Positions 30,780 to 40,966 of a stretch of 64,000 nucleotides of DNA are shown here, piece after piece. How positions within the stretch are numbered: the stretch's first letter is position 1; each line of letters starts with the position of its first letter. A model generated the notes under the pieces. It saw only the letters and a list, made by a program, of their open reading frames with translations, was not told the DNA's origin and ran no database searches. Both the position numbers and the translations under genes were made by a program. Origin of the DNA: Lepidostoma basale (taxonomy: Eukaryota > Arthropoda > Insecta > Trichoptera > Lepidostomatidae). The stretch lies in the NCBI GenBank assembly GCA_022606425.2, contig JAHDVF020000009.1:1-64000 (forward strand), written 5' to 3'.

Positions 30780-31195
30780 TATAATAAATCTGAAATTAAA
30801 TTCATAATAATATAACTCTGTACTCGTACACTCTCAACGCGACGCTGAAGTACCCCGAGTGAATTTTCATATTAAATCGTTAAATATATCAAACTCGTTA
30901 AAGCTCAGAAACAATAAATCAAATCGTTAAAACATTCCGAGCTCCAATAAAACTGGAAGCGAATCAAATAGTTAAATTAGCAGAAATAATAAAACTGTAT
31001 GATTTATACCCGCGAGTGGTGCGTAAAGAAATAACTATAATGCATTTATGCGTATTCGTAATTGAAACGAAAACGCTATAATAATGTATTTTGATTCAAC
31101 TTGGCTGTGAGAAGTTGTTAAATAACTATACTTATAGTAAACAACATATGTGCTTTTTGTACATTTATATTGATTTACTATTTTATTAGTCTGGA
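30780..31195. other. AT-rich non-coding DNA
   Basis: Nothing recognised. Confidence 0.35.
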
Positions 31196-31200
31196 GAAGA

Positions 31201-31342
31201 CTTTATAACGAAGATTCACCTGATTTATTTTTCTTTAACACAAATAAAGCGAAAAAACATTTAGGTGGCTACTTTATAACGAAGATTCACCTGATTTATT
31301 TTTCTTTAACACAAATAAAGCGAAAAAACATTTAGGTGGCTC
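31201..31342. repeat. Perfect 71-bp tandem duplication
   Basis: 31201-31271 and 31272-31342 are identical base for base, each from ACTTTATAACGAAG to CATTTAGGTGGCT. Absence of any difference implies a recent duplication, or an assembly artefact. Confidence 0.93.
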
Positions 31343-31344
31343 AT

Positions 31345-31810
31345 TTGGACACAAAACGGTAAACAAAACTACTATATCGATATGAAACTAAGAGATAAAC
31401 ATACGAGTATCTCAGAAGGATCCCAAATATGTCGACGTAAGTGAGATAGTACTCTTTCCAGAATTTGTAATTTATTTTTTAAAGCCTCACTGACACTAAA
31501 AGTGTCCAAATCCGAGACGATAAAAGAGGTATGGGACGCAGAAAAATATAATGGTTAGAAATCTTCAGAAAATAGAGTGGATTTCTAAATGTAAGCAGCA
31601 ATATATACGCTTCGAAGGAAAAAAGAAAAGAGTCAAATGAAGCAAGTGGAAACATCCAACAGTAATAAATACAGGCAGAGAAGAAGAAGATGTTTTCATA
31701 AATGAAAACACTGTTTTTTCTACGGATTTCTACCTTAATCATTCGAAACGTAATACAATATAACCAAAAACATTGTAAACAGGGTTAAAATTTGTTTATT
31801 TGTATCTAAA
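31345..31810. other. AT-rich non-coding DNA
   Basis: The minus-strand frame at 31479-31742 is low complexity with no motif. Confidence 0.3.
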
Positions 31811-31813
31811 CTT

Positions 31814-31856
31814 GACAAGCTTGGATAAAAATAAACACATTTTATCCAAGCTTGTC
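31814..31856. repeat. Perfect 17-bp inverted repeat
   Basis: GACAAGCTTGGATAAAA at 31814-31830 and its exact reverse complement at 31840-31856, with a 9-nt spacer. The TTGACAAGCTTGGATA part resembles the stem side of the hairpin repeat near 47780, so it may be a derivative of that family. Confidence 0.8.
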
Positions 31857-31859
31857 ATT

Positions 31860-32420
31860 CGAGAACTGACTATTTTTAAAATTGAAAAAAATGTGTTCTT
31901 ATAAAGAACTTTATTTTAGTTGTGGTTAAAAAAAAAATCATGATAATTTTGGAGGATATTAGATATTGAAATCACTCCTATTTCACGAAACGATCAATTG
32001 CGTTATCGTCCATTTCTAAATCAGATAAAACTGACCTCCAAATAATCAATTTAACTGTTCAACAAAATGTTGGAGTACTACTGTCGCAATTTGCGGCGGA
32101 TGCGTTGATTATCGGATTACGCCGTTATTCGAATTAAGCGCCGCAACGGTGAACCCTGATTGATCGCCGTAGCCGCGGTGGGCTGTCTACGGCGCTACGC
32201 CAAATCAACCGCTACGTGCTGCAGGTCTGCCGAGTCAGGCGTGACGACGGCGGTGAAAGTGGTTAGCGGGAATTATGCACTTAAGGTAACAACGGGGCTG
32301 GAAACGTAAACGTGGCTGAACTCTACAAGATAAGTATCTAATGGTAACACGAAATTAACAAATATTACGTAATTGCTTCTTTACTCGCCTTCACTTTGTG
32401 TGGTGGATTCATATTTGAAT
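31860..32420. other. Non-coding, GC-rich island at 32085-32330
   Basis: The island has GCGGCGGATGCG, ATCGCCGTAGCCGCGGTGGG, GTCTACGGCGCTACG and GTGACGACGGCGGTG, and no ORF. Not matched to any repeat here. Confidence 0.3.
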
Positions 32421-32424
32421 AAAT

Positions 32425-32470
32425 AACCGAAACATGTCTGAATTCAGTAAAAATAAAGTGTTTTAATACA
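32425..32470 (+). repeat. Hairpin-family fragment with GAAACATGTC
   Basis: ACCGAAACATGTCTGAATTC then AGTAAAAATAAAGTGTTTTA, like the right arm of family H without the stem half. Confidence 0.45.
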
Positions 32471-32724
32471 AAGTATAATTACATTTATTCAAAAATTACA
32501 TAATTGTTTGAAATTCTGTATTATACACGAATGCTATGATACAGACCATTAAAAAAAAAATCTAGCTAACATTAATCGAAGCTTTATATTTTAACTTATT
32601 TTTATTTCAATAGTTAAAATATTCATAGGTAAAAAATAAAATGGAATATAATCAAAGTTTATATTTCGGCACTTATTTGGCAAAAGGTCCGAAATGTATT
32701 CATGCATTTGGTACCTCTTGCCAA

Positions 32725-32785
32725 AAAAGTGGGAGCGAAACCGGTTGAGTCGATAAAACAAAATAAAGTAGTGTAAAAACCACAA
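32725..32785 (+). repeat. Hairpin fragment, GAAACCGGTTGAG type
   Basis: GTGGGAGCGAAACCGGTTGA, then AAATAAAGTAGTGTAAAA, as in the copy at 30560-30605. Confidence 0.55.
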
Positions 32786-32914
32786 CATATTTTATTGATC
32801 GTCTATTTAAATATATACGAGTTTATAAAAGCGTGATTTTACCATTCCAAATTTTTAATTTACAACGAACATCCGTCAATAGAATTAATTTATAAATGAT
32901 TTATTCTTACATAA

Positions 32915-32975
32915 CTAATCATCATGCGGTAGCAGAGATAATGGATCGCCTCACTGTTTTATTCTCATACACATC
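32915..32975 (-). mobile_element. RTE LINE, tiny decayed 3' end
   Basis: ACTAATCATCATGCGGTAG, GATAATGGATCGCCTCACTG and ATTCTCATACACATCT match the RTE 3' end on minus with gaps. Confidence 0.4.
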
Positions 32976-32982
32976 TAGATAT

Positions 32983-33050
32983 AAAAAGGAACATTTAAAA
33001 ATATCGAGGAAGTTTTAGGACTTCTTCGATATTTTTAAATGTTTCTTTTT
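32983..33050. repeat. 30-bp inverted repeat
   Basis: AAAAAGGAACATTTAAAAAT... at 32983-33012 pairs with 33021-33050 at all but two positions around an 8-nt loop. The GAGGAAG/CTTCTTC ends close the loop. Confidence 0.8.
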
Positions 33051-33054
33051 AATA

Positions 33055-33720
33055 ATTGGATAATTTAACTATGCTTTGGCCCTCAATGACTTTTTCCCCT
33101 TCACATTGCCTGCATATAATTTTAAACCACTCTCCCTTAGACCATTATTTTCATATGTCCACATTAATTGAGTATGCATTCATCTGCTTTAAATATATAT
33201 TTTTTTATCATGCTTATAAAATATATAACAGATGAGATAATTAATATATGTATCAAAATGTACCAAAATCATTGATAATAAGAGTTGATTATTCACAAAG
33301 GATAATTAATTTATTTTCAAATCTAAAGTCATAGAACGATATAGTAATATTTTATAACCTTTTGGTGTCATTGTCACGTGCTTAGCAAAACGATATTCTT
33401 AAAAAAACAGAACGTTGTAAAATAAAATAATTGAATTTGCTAAGTAAATCTACAAGGGTTGGTGATCACAAAGAGTTTAATACAAAACAAGGGTAAGATA
33501 TGGGATGTGGGTTTCATAAAGGTTTCGAGAGCGGTTTTGTTTTTAACTCCTCGCCCATAACAAATAAAGTGTCACAGGTTACAGCGTGATAAATGTTTCC
33601 ATAGTAAAGTGAAGCGCCTTTGAATTGAAACGATGAATAAAGAAAACACGACCAAAGATAGTGAGAGATCGAACGTGTTCACTGAAATAAAAAAAACGTG
33701 AACGGAATCGCTATTTTACT
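33055..33720. other. AT-rich non-coding DNA
   Basis: Nothing recognised. Confidence 0.35.
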
Positions 33721-33724
33721 TTCA

Positions 33725-33935
33725 AATGGTAAAAAACTGTTAATACGTATGAAAACGTCTATTTGCTAGATGTTTTAATACATAATAGTTTAAGGAAATG
33801 AAATTTTTCGTCTTTCTAAGGAATTATAAATTGCTATTCCCATAAACAACAATAAAATATCTAGAAAATATACGTTTTCATTCGTATAAAATTCTTTAAT
33901 ATGGAGTTTTACAGAATTGTTCAAGAAAGTGTAAA
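33725..33935. repeat. Palindromic MITE, family M (copy e)
   Basis: TTAATACGTATGAAAACGTC, TCGTCTTTCTAAGGAATTAT, CTAGAAAATATACGTTTTCA and GGAGTTTTACAGAATTGTTC. The GAAAC core is degraded. Confidence 0.65.
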
Positions 33936-33939
33936 AAAA

Positions 33940-34840
33940 AATATAAAATAATACTTAAAAAAAATACCAAATTTTTTGGGTTTATTAGAATTTAATATAA
34001 ATTAGAAAAATTGTTAAAATAGTTCTATAATTCTTGATATTTTCTTTATTCATTATATAAATTCCACAATGAAGTCAAAAATGTGAAAAAATAATACAGT
34101 TTATCAAGTTTTTTTTAACAAAGAAATGGTACAATGAAATTTATACTTAGGACATTGAAAAAGATGATGTATGTAAACATATAGCACAAAGAAATTTCAT
34201 TAACTGACATTTATAATGAATTCCAGAAAAGTAAAGATTATCATTTAAAATGCTATAACATATTTTTTTTGAATTTATTGTATATTATAATATAATGTAT
34301 TTTTATTAACCATACCAAACAAAATGAAATGTAAAAGTTTGTTTCATAAGGAGAAAAAGATTAGCGAAACAAATAAGCAAATTTTCAGTGACCCTGTCGG
34401 TTACCCGCGGGAGATGCGGGCAATTTGCATACATCATCAGCCCTGTGCCACTCCTGTTCCCCAGATTAAACAGCTTATGTTGCGAGCGGGCTGCTAGTGA
34501 CCCCGACTTCCCCAATTACTTGTAGCTACACGAACACAAACACATTTGTTACAAAGTGACAAAATATAAGATAATAAAATTAATGACTTAAGTATTTGAT
34601 AGATTTAAAAAGCAAATAAATTTAACCATCTTATAAGTAAAACTTGAAATAATTTTAGCTTCAAATAAAGTATACTTACTAGAAATTCAAAATATATGTC
34701 GAAATATCGAGCCAAGACATCAACCCAAAGTCAAAATAATAATAAAAAAATACTTAGGAGTCCATTCAAACATTTAATTAAAAAAAAAATTATTAAATAA
34801 TCACACTGAAAATATAAATACAAATGAAAACAACTGTTGT
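33940..34840. other. AT-rich non-coding DNA; GC-richer at 34380-34510
   Basis: The minus-strand frame at 34306-34515 has no recognisable motif. No repeat assigned. Confidence 0.3.
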
Positions 34841-34844
34841 CTAA

Positions 34845-34973
34845 AAAACGTTTTATATTTAACGGAAATGACATGTTTCGCCTTGCTAAGGTATGATTAA
34901 ATGTGATTTGATTTGACACATTTGATGATGCCTTATCAAAAAGCGAAACATGTTTTTTCCATAAAATATATAA
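34845..34973. repeat. Palindromic MITE, family M (copy f)
   Basis: GGAAATGACATGTTTCGCC on the left, and TTGATGATGCCTTATCAAAA then AGCGAAACATGTTTTTTCC on the right. The centre contains GTGATTTGATTTGACAC. Confidence 0.7.
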
Positions 34974-35208
34974 TGGATGGCGCTTGTGTAGATTGTTCCT
35001 CAACATTGTAGCATATATACATATTCCAAAAAATTGCCAGACGTGGTGGTCGTAAGAAGGGTGGAATGGGGCATAGAATGGAATAGAGCGATCGCTTAAC
35101 CCGACCAATGACAGGTCATAAGTCATGTAAGCGCTTCGACCACCATATTTTGTTCCCAGAAAACAATTTACATCTTCGTCTCTATTGAGATACAATTAAT
35201 CCTTATAA
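34974..35208 (+). repeat. Dispersed repeat, family S (copy 1)
   Basis: Shares with 50235-50508 and 36830-37065: GATGGCGCT-GTGTAGATTG, CAACAT-GTAGCATATATAC, GTGGTCGTAAGAAGGG, GCGATCGCTTAAC, ACCAATGACAGGTCATAAGT, GTAAGCGC-TCGACCACC, CATCTTCGTCTCTATTGAGA and TACAATTAATCCTTA. About 235 bp, no ORF with a domain; the 154-codon frame at 34731-35195 crosses two repeats and is incidental. Confidence 0.75.
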
Positions 35209-35209
35209 A

Positions 35210-35845
35210 AATTAATTTACCCGCAATGGGTAAAATCCAGTATTTGTATACATTCAAAATGTTATATTTCATTAATTAATTTTTATTTATTAATTAATTC
35301 ATCCGAAAACTTCCACGAAAACGGCTCTTGTGAACGTATTAAAATTCGAATGAGTAAACTGATTTTAAAATGCGTTATGACCATAAATAAGCTACCATAA
35401 TGATATCAGTCACAATTTATAGAGGATCTCCGGGTAGGTGCTATCGGTGTGTTTGTATGGTAACATCACGTGCTGGCCGTATGTATTCGCAATATTGTGG
35501 TTAACGCGGGTAACTATGTAATCATAATTAATATCCCCCGGTCCCATTAGCCGGCTAATCGAATGTGCACATGTAAACACAGGCTGTCGATAAAACAGTA
35601 TCCTTATTGAATCTGATAAAAGTACACAATTTATCTATTAACTGTTGGAACAATAATTTAATTATTTTAGGCCGTTTTATTGGTTATAACACACTGCAGT
35701 TCGATAATTGTTTGATAGTGGTTTCATTCCTGTGATATATCACAAAATACAACACTGGTTTTTCATACGATAAGCATTAAATTTGTGGTTGAAAATATAC
35801 ATAAAATATACAATTTACTTTGTAGTAACCGTATCCTCCTTCAGC
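35210..35845. other. Non-coding; nothing recognised
   Basis: AT-rich with a moderately GC-richer stretch at 35420-35590. No ORF or repeat. Confidence 0.3.
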
Positions 35846-35849
35846 TGAC

Positions 35850-36035
35850 AATAATGAAAAAATAGAGGGACGTCGGGTAGTTGGTAAAAGGTAGTTCCTG
35901 GCTGCGAAATATAAGAGAATGGACAGGAACGAGCAGAGTTAAGAACCTGTTTCAAGTAGCGCGGGACAGAGATGAATTCGCTGCAGCATAGGAGGGACCT
36001 GCCACAGCACAAAAGAAAGAAGAAGTAACCATATG
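35850..36035 (+). pseudogene. RTE-like LINE (another lineage), C-terminal remnant
   Basis: Plus-strand reading gives SSWLRNIREWTGTSRVKNLF then QVARDRDEFAA and a stop. SWL-N-REWTG--SV--LF--A-DR-EF is a common end of arthropod LINE ORF2 proteins. Stop codons lie on both sides. The minus-strand frame at 35815-36012 is its shadow. Confidence 0.6.
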
Positions 36036-36039
36036 ATAA

Positions 36040-36825
36040 TGGAATAACTAATGATGAAGTAAGAAACGAATGTAAGGCAGATGAATGCGTCCTAATATGT
36101 GAGAGACATCGTTAATTCCTTCTGCAATAACAAGGCTGCAAAGAAGGAATTCCAAAAGTTGGTTCTATCGCAGAAATGCAGCACCAAAGCGGGAGGCAGT
36201 AGTCTTAGATTCGTCCATGAATATTCCCCCTCCCTTCAGGATAAAAAAAGTTGTTCACTGTTAGTTAAAACAATTTAAATTAAAAATCTAAGAATGGTTT
36301 ACAAACATTATCACAACTGTGATTATTTTCTAGCATATATTAAAAATAAAAATGCATAGAATAAAACCACGCATTACATTTATGTGAGATAAATTCCATT
36401 CAAATGTAAGAGCTATATCTATTTCACATCTGGATTTTCAGACTGATCTTTATAAATTACACGCGTTACATGGCGACATTCTCCATCTTGGGGAGTGGGA
36501 AAACACGGAGTTCGCTGCATTTTCTACATTTTCTTTTAAATAAAAATAATCCAAAAGATTTAACATCGTCTTCGTGGGTTTCCTTATTCTTCTGTGTCTA
36601 TTCAAAAATACTTCGCGACACTTGAGGTAGCCTAAAGCGGAAAAATGGAAGCCGATCATGTAAAATCGTTATGAGATATTTTTCAAAGAACACAACACGA
36701 TTACTACATACAATATTAATATAAAATAATCATTATGTAAACCTTTGTCAGTGGTTAGCATAAGCTACAAAAGAAATATTAATTGGAAATACTTTGTAAA
36801 TATCAATTATTGATTAAAACCCATT
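36040..36825. other. AT-rich non-coding DNA
   Basis: No gene or repeat assigned; the 69-codon minus frame at 36450-36659 has no motif. Confidence 0.3.
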
Positions 36826-36827
36826 AC

Positions 36828-37065
36828 GGGTTAATAATTAAGAATTAATTGTATCTCAATAGAGACGAAGATGTAAATTATTTGGAAACAGAATATGGTG
36901 GTCGCTTTTTGTAATTTCACATTCCCCATTCCGCCCTTCTTACGAACACCACGTCTGACAATTATTTTTGAAAGTTGCATATATGCTTACCATGTTGAGA
37001 AACATTTCACATATTTTAGTTCAATCTACACTAGCGCCATCTATTGAGACTAGATGTAAGCATTA
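36828..37065 (-). repeat. Dispersed repeat, family S (copy 2, inverted)
   Basis: Reads AATTGTATCTCAATAGAGAC, GAAGATGTAAATTATTTGG, then CCCTTCTTACGAACACCACG and ends ACACTAGCGCCATCTATTGA. An internal piece (the GACAGGTCATAAG part) is deleted. Its ends CTCAATAGAG and ATCTATTGAG are nearly inverted. Confidence 0.7.
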
Positions 37066-37224
37066 AGCAGAAAATCTTTATTGATGAAATGTGAAAGGCT
37101 ATCAACCCAATTATCACACATTACTAGACAACGCCTGGAGAAAACTCTCCATATTTTATATGCTTTTAACTTTGACCAGTTTATAAAAACAAAATGTTGT
37201 ACAATAAATTCTTAGAATTATTAT

Positions 37225-37392
37225 GTACGAAATTCTCTGCACTCCCGTCATCGGTTTGTCTCCAAACTGCCGTTATTGAGAGGCCAATTAGCACTCTGAT
37301 TAGACCAACGGCTTGGTGACTGTCCTTGCGATCGCTTTCCCTTTATGAACTTATCGAGTTTGAATATTGTCGAGTGCAAGAATTTACACAAA
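37225..37392 (-). pseudogene. RTE-like LINE (lineage of 53575), C-terminal remnant
   Basis: Minus-strand codons KGKRSQGQSPSRWSNQS, then LITAVWRQTDD, align with GKRPKKRSPIRWPNKIRALT in the 53575-53840 copy. Frameshifted and short. Confidence 0.6.
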
Positions 37393-37696
37393 ACATTTCA
37401 AATCAGTATTCAGTATCAAATAAGATTTATCTATTAAAATTCATGACTTGCATAAAACAGTGTTTGAATAATTAGAAGAAAAATTGTTAAAATTATCTCG
37501 ACCGTAAATACAAATAAAAAACTTAGAGATAACAGTTAAAAATAACTTGGCATACATGTAGTTTATTCATACACTTTGTGCGAGTTTGGCGCAAACTTTA
37601 TATAATTGTATTATATTATACAAAGTAATTATTATGCTGGGTTACAAAGTAAATTCAGCTTTAATGAGTGATAAAGGAACTATCTAACTGAATTAA

Positions 37697-37950
37697 CAAA
37701 TAAACAAACAAACTTTCACGTTTCCACAGAAGGGTAGCAGGAGAGGAGAATGGACAGCCACGATATCCCGACACATTTCTTTAGATTCCTTCACATTTAT
37801 ACAGTGAGTCATACATGCACAGTACGATTCTTCTGACTTCTAAAAGAGTCGAAATTTTAAATTAGATTAATTAGGTCTTGCCATGTTTTCCTCGGCATTT
37901 CTCTATATTAAACTGTATTGAATACTCTTTTTTCATTACTATTTTAACTA
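37697..37950 (-). mobile_element. RTE LINE, (TTTG)-tail copy, decayed
   Basis: The minus-strand tail is AACAAATAAACAAACAAAC on plus, like subfamily B at 58012. Then TTCCACAGAAGGGTAG, GAGAATGGACAGCCACG, CACATTTCTTTAGATTCC, TCTTGCCATGTTTTCCTCGG. Confidence 0.65.
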
Positions 37951-37974
37951 TCTATACGGTAAGCATGTTCACAA

Positions 37975-38280
37975 GAGACTCTAAAAATTGTGAAATACGT
38001 TGAAAAAGGGTAAAGGCAACAAAATAAATGGTGTACTCAAATTCATCACTGTAAATAGAATCATTCGATTGAAGCAAATAAAGTAATGCATAATTGATTT
38101 CTTGTCTCAACCGTTGTGTATGAAATTGAAACTTGGAGTAGGCAAAAGAAGGATGAAAGTAGGATAGACGCCGTTAAAATAAAAAGTGATCGCTTAGAAC
38201 GAGAATGAGTGGAAAACAATATATGATACAATTCCGAATAAATAGGAAAGGAATGTATCCGAAATAATTAGAGAAACTTA
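37975..38280 (+). mobile_element. RTE LINE, decayed upstream segment
   Basis: GCATGTTCACAAGAGACTC, ATAAATGGTGTACTCAAA, GAAACTTGGAGTAGGCAAAA and GAAGGATGAAAGTAGGATAG match, in order, the segment at 39832-40050. It represents ORF2 just downstream of the reverse transcriptase. Full of stops and no 3' end. Confidence 0.6.
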
Positions 38281-38284
38281 TTAA

Positions 38285-38618
38285 AAGTGCTGGACCAGTG
38301 TGTGTTATCTGTGAAGACTCATGGATGCGAGACATGGACGTTAACTATATAAGCAATACACAAAATCAAAGTTGCACAATGGGCCATTGAAATATCCATG
38401 TTGGATATGTCGCTTAGAGATCATATATGAAACATGAAGATAAGCAGACGCAGCAGGGTCACCGATGTAGAGATAAACATTACGAGGATGAAGTGGCAGT
38501 GGGCTGATCATGTGTGTCGACGGGATGATGGAAGATGGTGCCAGAGGGTTACTGAATGGAGGCCAAGGTTGGGCCGGAAAGTGTCGGGAGACAGCCAACC
38601 AGGTGGAGCGATGATAAT
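38285..38618 (+). pseudogene. RTE-like LINE (third lineage), split by a CR1 insertion
   Basis: Broken codons give RNIKISRRSRVTDVE, ITRMKWQWADHVCRRDDGRW, VTEWRPRLGRKVSGDSQP; the frame 38434-38652 is the open part. The C-terminal remainder continues after the CR1 copy at 38955-39075 (DRERW, NAYVVQQWMET). MKWQWAGH and EWRPR-G-R--GR are typical of this LINE end. Confidence 0.75.
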
Positions 38619-38938
38619 CAAATCAAATCAAATCAGTTTATTCCATCAATAGACATTACAAAATATTTTTTAAGACATCTATTGAGAACAGGTAAAATAA
38701 TATATTGTGTAAAGTATACTACCAGAAACGCATGAGAGATGGTTCGACATTAGGAAGACAGGATACTCTCCAATATAAAGAGTATTTGCCTTCTGAACGT
38801 ATTTTCACTAATATGAAAGATGTCGATCTCCGAGGAGACCGCGTTCAGCAGATTAATTGCTCTTCCAAGCGGTGTCACCAGAGGCAGGTTGGTTCTGGCG
38901 GCCGGTGGGTAAAACAATCTATGCTGTCGCTGTCGATA
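38619..38938 (-). mobile_element. CR1/Jockey-like LINE, 3' copy inserted in a LINE
   Basis: The tail is (AAATC)n at 38619-38633 on plus, then the 3' UTR and C-terminal codons. Flanks GTGGAGCGATGATAAT (38603-38618) and GTGGATCGCTGTTAAT (38939-38954) match at 13 of 16 positions, an aged target-site duplication. The surrounding LINE reads across after removal of the insertion. Confidence 0.85.
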
Positions 38939-38954
38939 GTGGATCGCTGTTAAT

Positions 38955-39078
38955 ATTGTGCGGACGGCGGAAAGGGCATGGAGAACCCCGGCGAGAGACC
39001 GAGAGAGATGGCCTTGGGGTTGAAATGCTTACGTCGTCCAGCAGTGGATGGAGACATGCTGACGAAGATTAATATGAA
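38955..39078 (+). pseudogene. RTE-like LINE (third lineage), distal part
   Basis: Continuation of 38285-38618: ATTGTGCGGACGGCGG, GAGACCGAGAGAGATGG, TACGTCGTCCAGCAGTGGAT coding VVQQWMET before stops. Confidence 0.7.
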
Positions 39079-39099
39079 ATATAACGTCTGTAAAGAACT

Positions 39100-39252
39100 A
39101 TCAAATGACATGTCAAAACATTAATAATACTTACTAAGGCAAACCTAAGTAAGGCGAAACATGTTATTACAATAAAATACAATATTACTTCTAGAAAACA
39201 GGCGTCTTCATTCGTATTTTTATCTGATATGGATCATTGTTCAAGTAACAAT
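39100..39252. repeat. Palindromic MITE, family M (copy g)
   Basis: TAAGTAAGGCGAAACATGTT, ACTTCTAGAAAACAGGCGTC, TTCATTCGTATTT and GGATCATTGTTCAAGTAACA. The left arm is mostly lost. Confidence 0.6.
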
Positions 39253-39259
39253 TAAAAAA

Positions 39260-39517
39260 GTGGACTTGATTAAAGATATTTTAAACAGCTTCAGAAATAT
39301 AAATATCCTTCCTCCGTGTAGTTATTATTGCGGAAGAGCATGCAACCAGAAGATCTATCCCACTGCGGTGGAATTATTTCAACTTGAAAACGGAAGAGCT
39401 ACGTTTTTTTATCGAGTAGGGATCACAATGCTTCATGATTTATTATTAAGTGCGTTAAATTCGAGTTTAAAAGTTTTTCCAAAAAACATTTCTCAATTCA
39501 TCATGCTACAAGGATAA
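39260..39517 (+). other. Unrecognised 85-codon open frame
   Basis: The predicted peptide has CSYYCGRACNQK and FFYRVGITMLHDLLLSALNS. I recognise no family. It starts right after a family M copy, so it could be a piece of an unknown element, a host exon, or chance. Not a confident gene. Confidence 0.2.
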
Positions 39518-39529
39518 TATCTTAATCCA

Positions 39530-39830
39530 CTATGAGAGTAATGATGGGTCCTCGGAACGGAAGTTTAAAATATAATAGTTATGATTGATAGTGAGCGAAA
39601 ATATTTTTACATATTTTTTTATAAACAAGTGCTGCATAGTTAGAAATTGATTTATAAAGTTCGCTCGTAACCACGAAACCAAAGTTTTAAGATTACATCT
39701 GGGAGGAGGTGTTTCATTGTAGTTGAATAAAAAAAAGGTAAATAAAAATTGAATATGATAAAATGTTAACTAAAAATCAAGATACTTTTTCGGTACATAC
39801 TTGAAGAGTCAGTATTAATATATTTATCTA
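39530..39830. other. AT-rich non-coding DNA
   Basis: Nothing recognised. Confidence 0.35.
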
Positions 39831-39831
39831 G

Positions 39832-40465
39832 GGAGCATGTTCACAAGAAGGGTTGGTGCTAGGAATAAAATAAATGGTGCACTCAAAACCATCACTGGAA
39901 GTAGAAATATATCATCGGAAGCAAAGAAAACAGTACGTAGTGGATTTTTAGTTCTAATTATTTTATGGAAGTGAAGCATGGAGTTCGCAGAAGAAGGATG
40001 AAAGAAGAATAAATACCGTAGACTTGAGATCACTGAGAATAATGTGCGGGAAATCTATGTACATGTATGACAGAATACGAGACGAAAAAACAACGAAGGA
40101 ATGTAATGATATATGATTTCATCGTTAGAAAAATTAAAAAAGAATCACTTAGATGGAATATATAAAACGAATGGATGTGAGTAGAATCGTTGAAAAGTTG
40201 TATAATAATAATAATAATATGCTAACTTTTAAAGCGCCGTTTTTGTGATGTAATCACCTCAAGGGCGCATGTATATAATCAGTGTGAATGGAAAAAGAAG
40301 CCGAGTATGGCTGAGAAGAACGTGACATGATCAAATTAAGCAATTACTAAAAGGTGGCCACATTCGAAGTCGAAAAAATCAACGCGCTTGCATGTTACGA
40401 CGTATGAATATAAAGGAAGCTCAGGGGATATATCAAGATAGAGCAGTGTGGCGGACAATTAAAAT
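39832..40465 (+). mobile_element. RTE LINE, subfamily C, interrupted copy
   Basis: From GAGCATGTTCACAAG through GAAGCATGGAGTTCGCAGAA, GATCACTGAGAATAATGTGC, ATGTATGACAGAATACGAGA to AGTGTGAATGGAAAAAGAAG, CGAAGTCGAAAAAATCAACG and GCAGTGTGGCGGACAATTA. A LINE tail at about 40205-40270 interrupts it. Many stops. No 3' tail remains. Confidence 0.75.
40205..40272 (-). mobile_element. Short 3' end of an L2-like LINE, nested
   Basis: Minus strand reads ATGCGCCCTTGAGGTGATTA, ACAAAAACGGCGCTTT and a (TAT)n tail at 40207-40221. The same end is at 58300-58362 (minus), 43622-43735 (plus, diverged) and probably 62675-62705. Flanks TGTATAAT and TGTATATAAT suggest a short TSD within the RTE copy. Confidence 0.6.
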
Positions 40466-40469
40466 CAAG

Positions 40470-40960
40470 CTTGCAAAGCAAATATTTTAAGTTTAAGAAA
40501 CACAAGCTTTTGTAATAATATGTAGTTGGAATTTAATGACATATTGGCATTAAAATCGAAAAAAACTGACATATACGCTTTTGCCAAATAGGTACGGACG
40601 TGTTTTGCATGAATGTGTTTTACATCAAAAGCATTTCTTGAGCAGTGTTGTGAAATGAATGATAAACAGTGCTCGCAATTATTGTAGTCTTGCGCAAGTA
40701 GGAATTTCAATTCATTCGCAATACTGTTAATGCTTACACGACCGAGTTCATTCGGGAGCAGCATATAACGCCGGATGAAATTCATTCGCACATTTCGTAA
40801 CAAGGAATAGTACTTAAGGTGCCCCGCGGACTGTTATTGCCGCCGAGGGGATTCCGTTGCAGATGCAGAGGAGAAATCTTATTAAATACTAAATTATTGC
40901 AACGGAAAACATGTATATCTTGTATTCATAAGAAAAATTACAAAGAATACAATTTCATAT
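40470..40960. other. Unassigned; minus frame 40465-40803 not called
   Basis: The 112-codon minus-strand frame has several Cys and His (NCEHCLSFISQHC) but no family I recognise, and no repeat relation. Kept as unknown. Confidence 0.25.
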
Positions 40961-40966
40961 TGTACT

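Noticed and set aside
34731..35195. 154-codon minus-strand frame
   Set aside because: It spans a family M copy and a family S copy and has no domain, so it is chance.
40225..40270. Structured RNA hairpin GCGCC...GTGATGTAATCAC...GGCGC
   Set aside because: The same segment reads as the C-terminal codons and 3' end of a LINE found at 62675 and 58300, which is a simpler explanation.
40465..40803. Zinc-finger gene suggested by NCEHCLSFISQHC
   Set aside because: Spacing fits no zinc-finger type that I know and the frame has no other motif.
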